A stretch of 15,609 nucleotides of DNA from Chlamydiales bacterium (lineage in GTDB: Bacteria > Chlamydiota > Chlamydiia > Chlamydiales > FEN-1388): positions 1-15,609 of the forward strand of contig JAJFUY010000347.1 in NCBI GenBank assembly GCA_021372185.1, in the 5' to 3' direction. The translations under genes were made by a program, and so were the position numbers. Below, piece by piece: positions 14,061-15,609 of this stretch. Below the pieces are notes generated by a model that saw only the letters and a list, made by a program, of their open reading frames with translations, ran no database searches and was not told where the DNA came from. The stretch's first letter is position 1, and each line of letters begins with the position of its first letter.

Positions 14061-15416
14061 ATGGAAGAAACTCCCTTTAAGTGGGTGCCACAACCAAAAG
14101 CAGAACACTTTATTTTACACACAGTGGCAAATTGCTGTATCAAAAGCAAATTTTTGCGCGATCTTGAAAACAAGCTTTTTACTGAAACGAGCACTCGGCT
14201 ACTAGATTGGGTAGATCATATAGAAGTGGGGTATTCAGATGAAGTGGCAAAAGAATTAGAAGAAGCAGGCTTTGTGGCTGATATCGCCGCTCCTCAATAT
14301 AGAGTGTATGTGCATCCGGGAGCTAAGCTTCCGCTTGTTGTAGTAAAAGACCAGGCGCATCCATTTGTGGGTATAGGTATAGCTGTAGAAAGTATTGCTG
14401 ATTTTTTGATGTGCCGCGGGATGTCTTGCGAGATTGAGGGATCAAGTTTTTCTAGCTATCGCCGCGCGTGTGTATCTAAAGAGCAGGGCGTTTTTGTCTA
14501 TGTTGTAGAGCGGCGTGGGTGTTTATCTATGGAGCCTACAATAACACCCGCGGATGAATTGGATAATATCTTTGCTGCGTACGAAAAGTGGCAGACGCGG
14601 CCCCGTGATCAAAAACCAGGTGGGGAAGAAGAGGGGCTGTTACAGGCTATCAATAGAGCAGAAGAAATTGTAGAGAGTGTTGGGGCAGGTATGGCCTCAT
14701 GGATTGTGCTTGATGTTGAGAGGCGCTTTTGGCAAGCAAAGAACACAGCCGGACAGATACAAAAAAACCGCCAGGATAGGCTGGGAATGGGTTGGGCAAA
14801 TCATGACCATCATACATTTAGATCATCTAGAAAAAGTTTTAGGTTTTTAGTGAGGCTCTTTGAAATTCTGGGCTTTACATGTCGTGAGCGGTTTTATGCA
14901 GGGGCTGAAGCTGGCTGGGGCGCGCAGGTGATGGAACAAAAAGATTCGCGGCTGGTGCTCTTTTTAGATGTGGACTTATCGCCTCAAGAAATTGATGGAG
15001 ACTTTGCTCACAATGTGCTTGAGGAGCGCAAGGAACTTGGCACAATTGGTCTATGGTGTGCCCTGCATGGAGAAAGCATCTTACAATCGGGTATGCATCA
15101 CCTAGAAGCACAGTTTGACTTTGATAAGCTCCATAGTGATTTACTAGAAAAGGGTGTGGGTGTGATGGCTCCTTTTACAAACCTGCCACACCTACGCCAA
15201 GCCTTTACAGTAGGTGAGCGGTGGGATGTTGAAGCCGGGCGATTGGAGCATCTTTTACAACAGAACCTCATTACGCAAGAACAGGCCACGCGCTTTAAAG
15301 AAAAAGGCGCTCTTGGCAGCCACCTCGAAAACCTCGAGCGCAAACACGGCTTCAAAGGTTTTAACCAAAAAAGCGTGTCAGACATTATTCATCGAACCGA
15401 CCCAAGGGGTGCCTAG
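14061..15416 (+). CDS. Conserved-looking 451-residue protein of unknown function, possibly VOC-like
   Basis: No family is recognised with certainty. The most distinctive part is MGWANHDHHTFRSSRKSFRFLVRLFEILGFTCRERFYAGAEAGWGAQVMEQ (about 243-292) followed by a strand LVLFLDVDL. A His-rich strand, a helix ending LGF, and a strand carrying a Glu is the layout of vicinal-oxygen-chelate (VOC) metalloenzyme modules. The earlier segment GIGIAVESIADFLMCRGMSCEIEG...VFVYVVERRG (104-153) may be a second, degenerate module. This is inference. It is cytosolic by sequence, with no signal peptide. Its ATG overlaps the operon junction by one base after the secreted paralog at 13619, with a weak GGCGGA site upstream. 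The repeat at 15463 follows its stop. Confidence 0.75.
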   Translation: MEETPFKWVPQPKAEHFILHTVANCCIKSKFLRDLENKLFTETSTRLLDWVDHIEVGYSDEVAKELEEAGFVADIAAPQYRVYVHPGAKLPLVVVKDQAHPFVGIGIAVESIADFLMCRGMSCEIEGSSFSSYRRACVSKEQGVFVYVVERRGCLSMEPTITPADELDNIFAAYEKWQTRPRDQKPGGEEEGLLQAINRAEEIVESVGAGMASWIVLDVERRFWQAKNTAGQIQKNRQDRLGMGWANHDHHTFRSSRKSFRFLVRLFEILGFTCRERFYAGAEAGWGAQVMEQKDSRLVLFLDVDLSPQEIDGDFAHNVLEERKELGTIGLWCALHGESILQSGMHHLEAQFDFDKLHSDLLEKGVGVMAPFTNLPHLRQAFTVGERWDVEAGRLEHLLQQNLITQEQATRFKEKGALGSHLENLERKHGFKGFNQKSVSDIIHRTDPRGA

Positions 15417-15454
15417 AAATTTCCCGTGCCCTTGCCCTTGCCCGATTTTGTATT

Positions 15455-15607
15455 TTATTTGGTTTTAGAGCCCTTCAGGGCGACTGAACGAAGCCCATCG
15501 TGACAGAAGGGAACGGTGGGAATATGATGATTAAAAAATTGTAGACATCTGTGCGCATCATCGTCAATGACACACGCTTTTGCAATAGCCCATACGAGAT
15601 GATTGTA
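15455..15607 (-). CDS. Possible 3' end of a reverse-strand gene, partial
   Basis: One reverse frame is open from the right window edge to a TAA at 15455 (50 residues, with AIAKACVIDDDAHRCLQFFNHH before the repeat). The last 22 residues are encoded by the dispersed repeat (IPTVPFCHDGLRSVALKG), so the repeat would have supplied the C-terminus. Another reverse frame is also open, so coding cannot be decided here. Confidence 0.25.
   Translation of the reverse strand, partial: YNHLVWAIAKACVIDDDAHRCLQFFNHHIPTVPFCHDGLRSVALKGSKTK
15463..15523 (+). repeat. Dispersed two-stem repeat, copy 3
   Basis: This copy reads TTTTAGAGCCCTTCAGGGC, then CGACTGAACGAAG, then CCCATCGT and ACGGTGGGAA, aligned end to end with copies 1 and 2. 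The first stem is GCCC/GGGC instead of GTCC/GGAC, and the second has a T-G pair where the other copies have C-G. It lies 46 bases after the stop of the 451-residue gene and could act as its terminator or processing signal. Confidence 0.82.
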
Positions 15608-15609
15608 TA

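Noticed and set aside
15421..15444. CCCTTG/CCCGTG short tandem units after the 451-residue gene
   Set aside because: Only two or three imperfect 6-base units, too short to count as a repeat feature.

Overview
The window looks like a chromosomal segment from a moderately AT-rich, host-associated Gram-negative bacterium with standard bacterial signals (Shine-Dalgarno sites, sigma70-type promoters, intrinsic terminators) and many short secreted or membrane proteins of unknown family. A secreted beta-helix protein with an N-terminal Asp/Gln/Asn repeat, a eukaryote-like 'bubblegum' acyl-CoA synthetase, and several lineage-specific secreted proteins would fit an amoeba- or protist-associated lineage such as Candidatus Dependentiae (TM6/Babeliae). 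That assignment is inference; no marker gene is present.

Layout. 1-1562 (-): a secreted right-handed beta-helix protein running off the left edge. 1762-3738 (+): an ACSBG-like long-chain acyl-CoA synthetase. A long AACGATA-rich palindrome (3765-3860) separates it from a convergent BNR/Asp-box sialidase-like protein (3895-4953, -). 5023-5632 (+): a two-gene unit behind a good promoter, made of a small membrane-anchored protein and a YkgJ-type cysteine-cluster protein. 5670-5874: a nested inverted-repeat element whose outer arms belong to a dispersed repeat seen again at 15463-15523. 5982-6682: a DUF1398 protein and a convergent, stop-overlapping MNT nucleotidyltransferase. 6757-7230 (-): a small glycine/alanine-rich membrane protein with a textbook terminator and a perfect consensus promoter. 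7250-9663 (-): a 748-residue protein of unknown family followed by a 56-codon out-of-frame tail. 9792-10873: a RimJ/RimL-type acetyltransferase and a convergent, overlapping EpmC (EF-P hydroxylase). 10896-12883: back-to-back promoters, a secreted His/Gly-rich protein, and a GH3 beta-N-acetylhexosaminidase-like protein that lacks the catalytic nucleophile and whose start sits in a terminator-like hairpin. 12882-13073: a long palindrome of the CGCAGAG/CACAGAG kind. 13077-15416: two divergently transcribed paralogous secreted proteins and a 451-residue protein of unknown family.

Most neighbours do not form an obvious pathway. Three themes recur: glycan-related proteins (beta-helix, sialidase-like, GH3), translation or protein-modification proteins (EpmC, acetyltransferase), and intergenic spaces filled by large palindromes. 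No tRNA, rRNA, CRISPR array, transposase or integrase was seen. The points most worth following are the hairpin-embedded start of the GH3 gene, the GH3 nucleophile loss, the two-stem dispersed repeat with pairing-preserving changes, and the divergent paralog pair of an unnamed secreted family.
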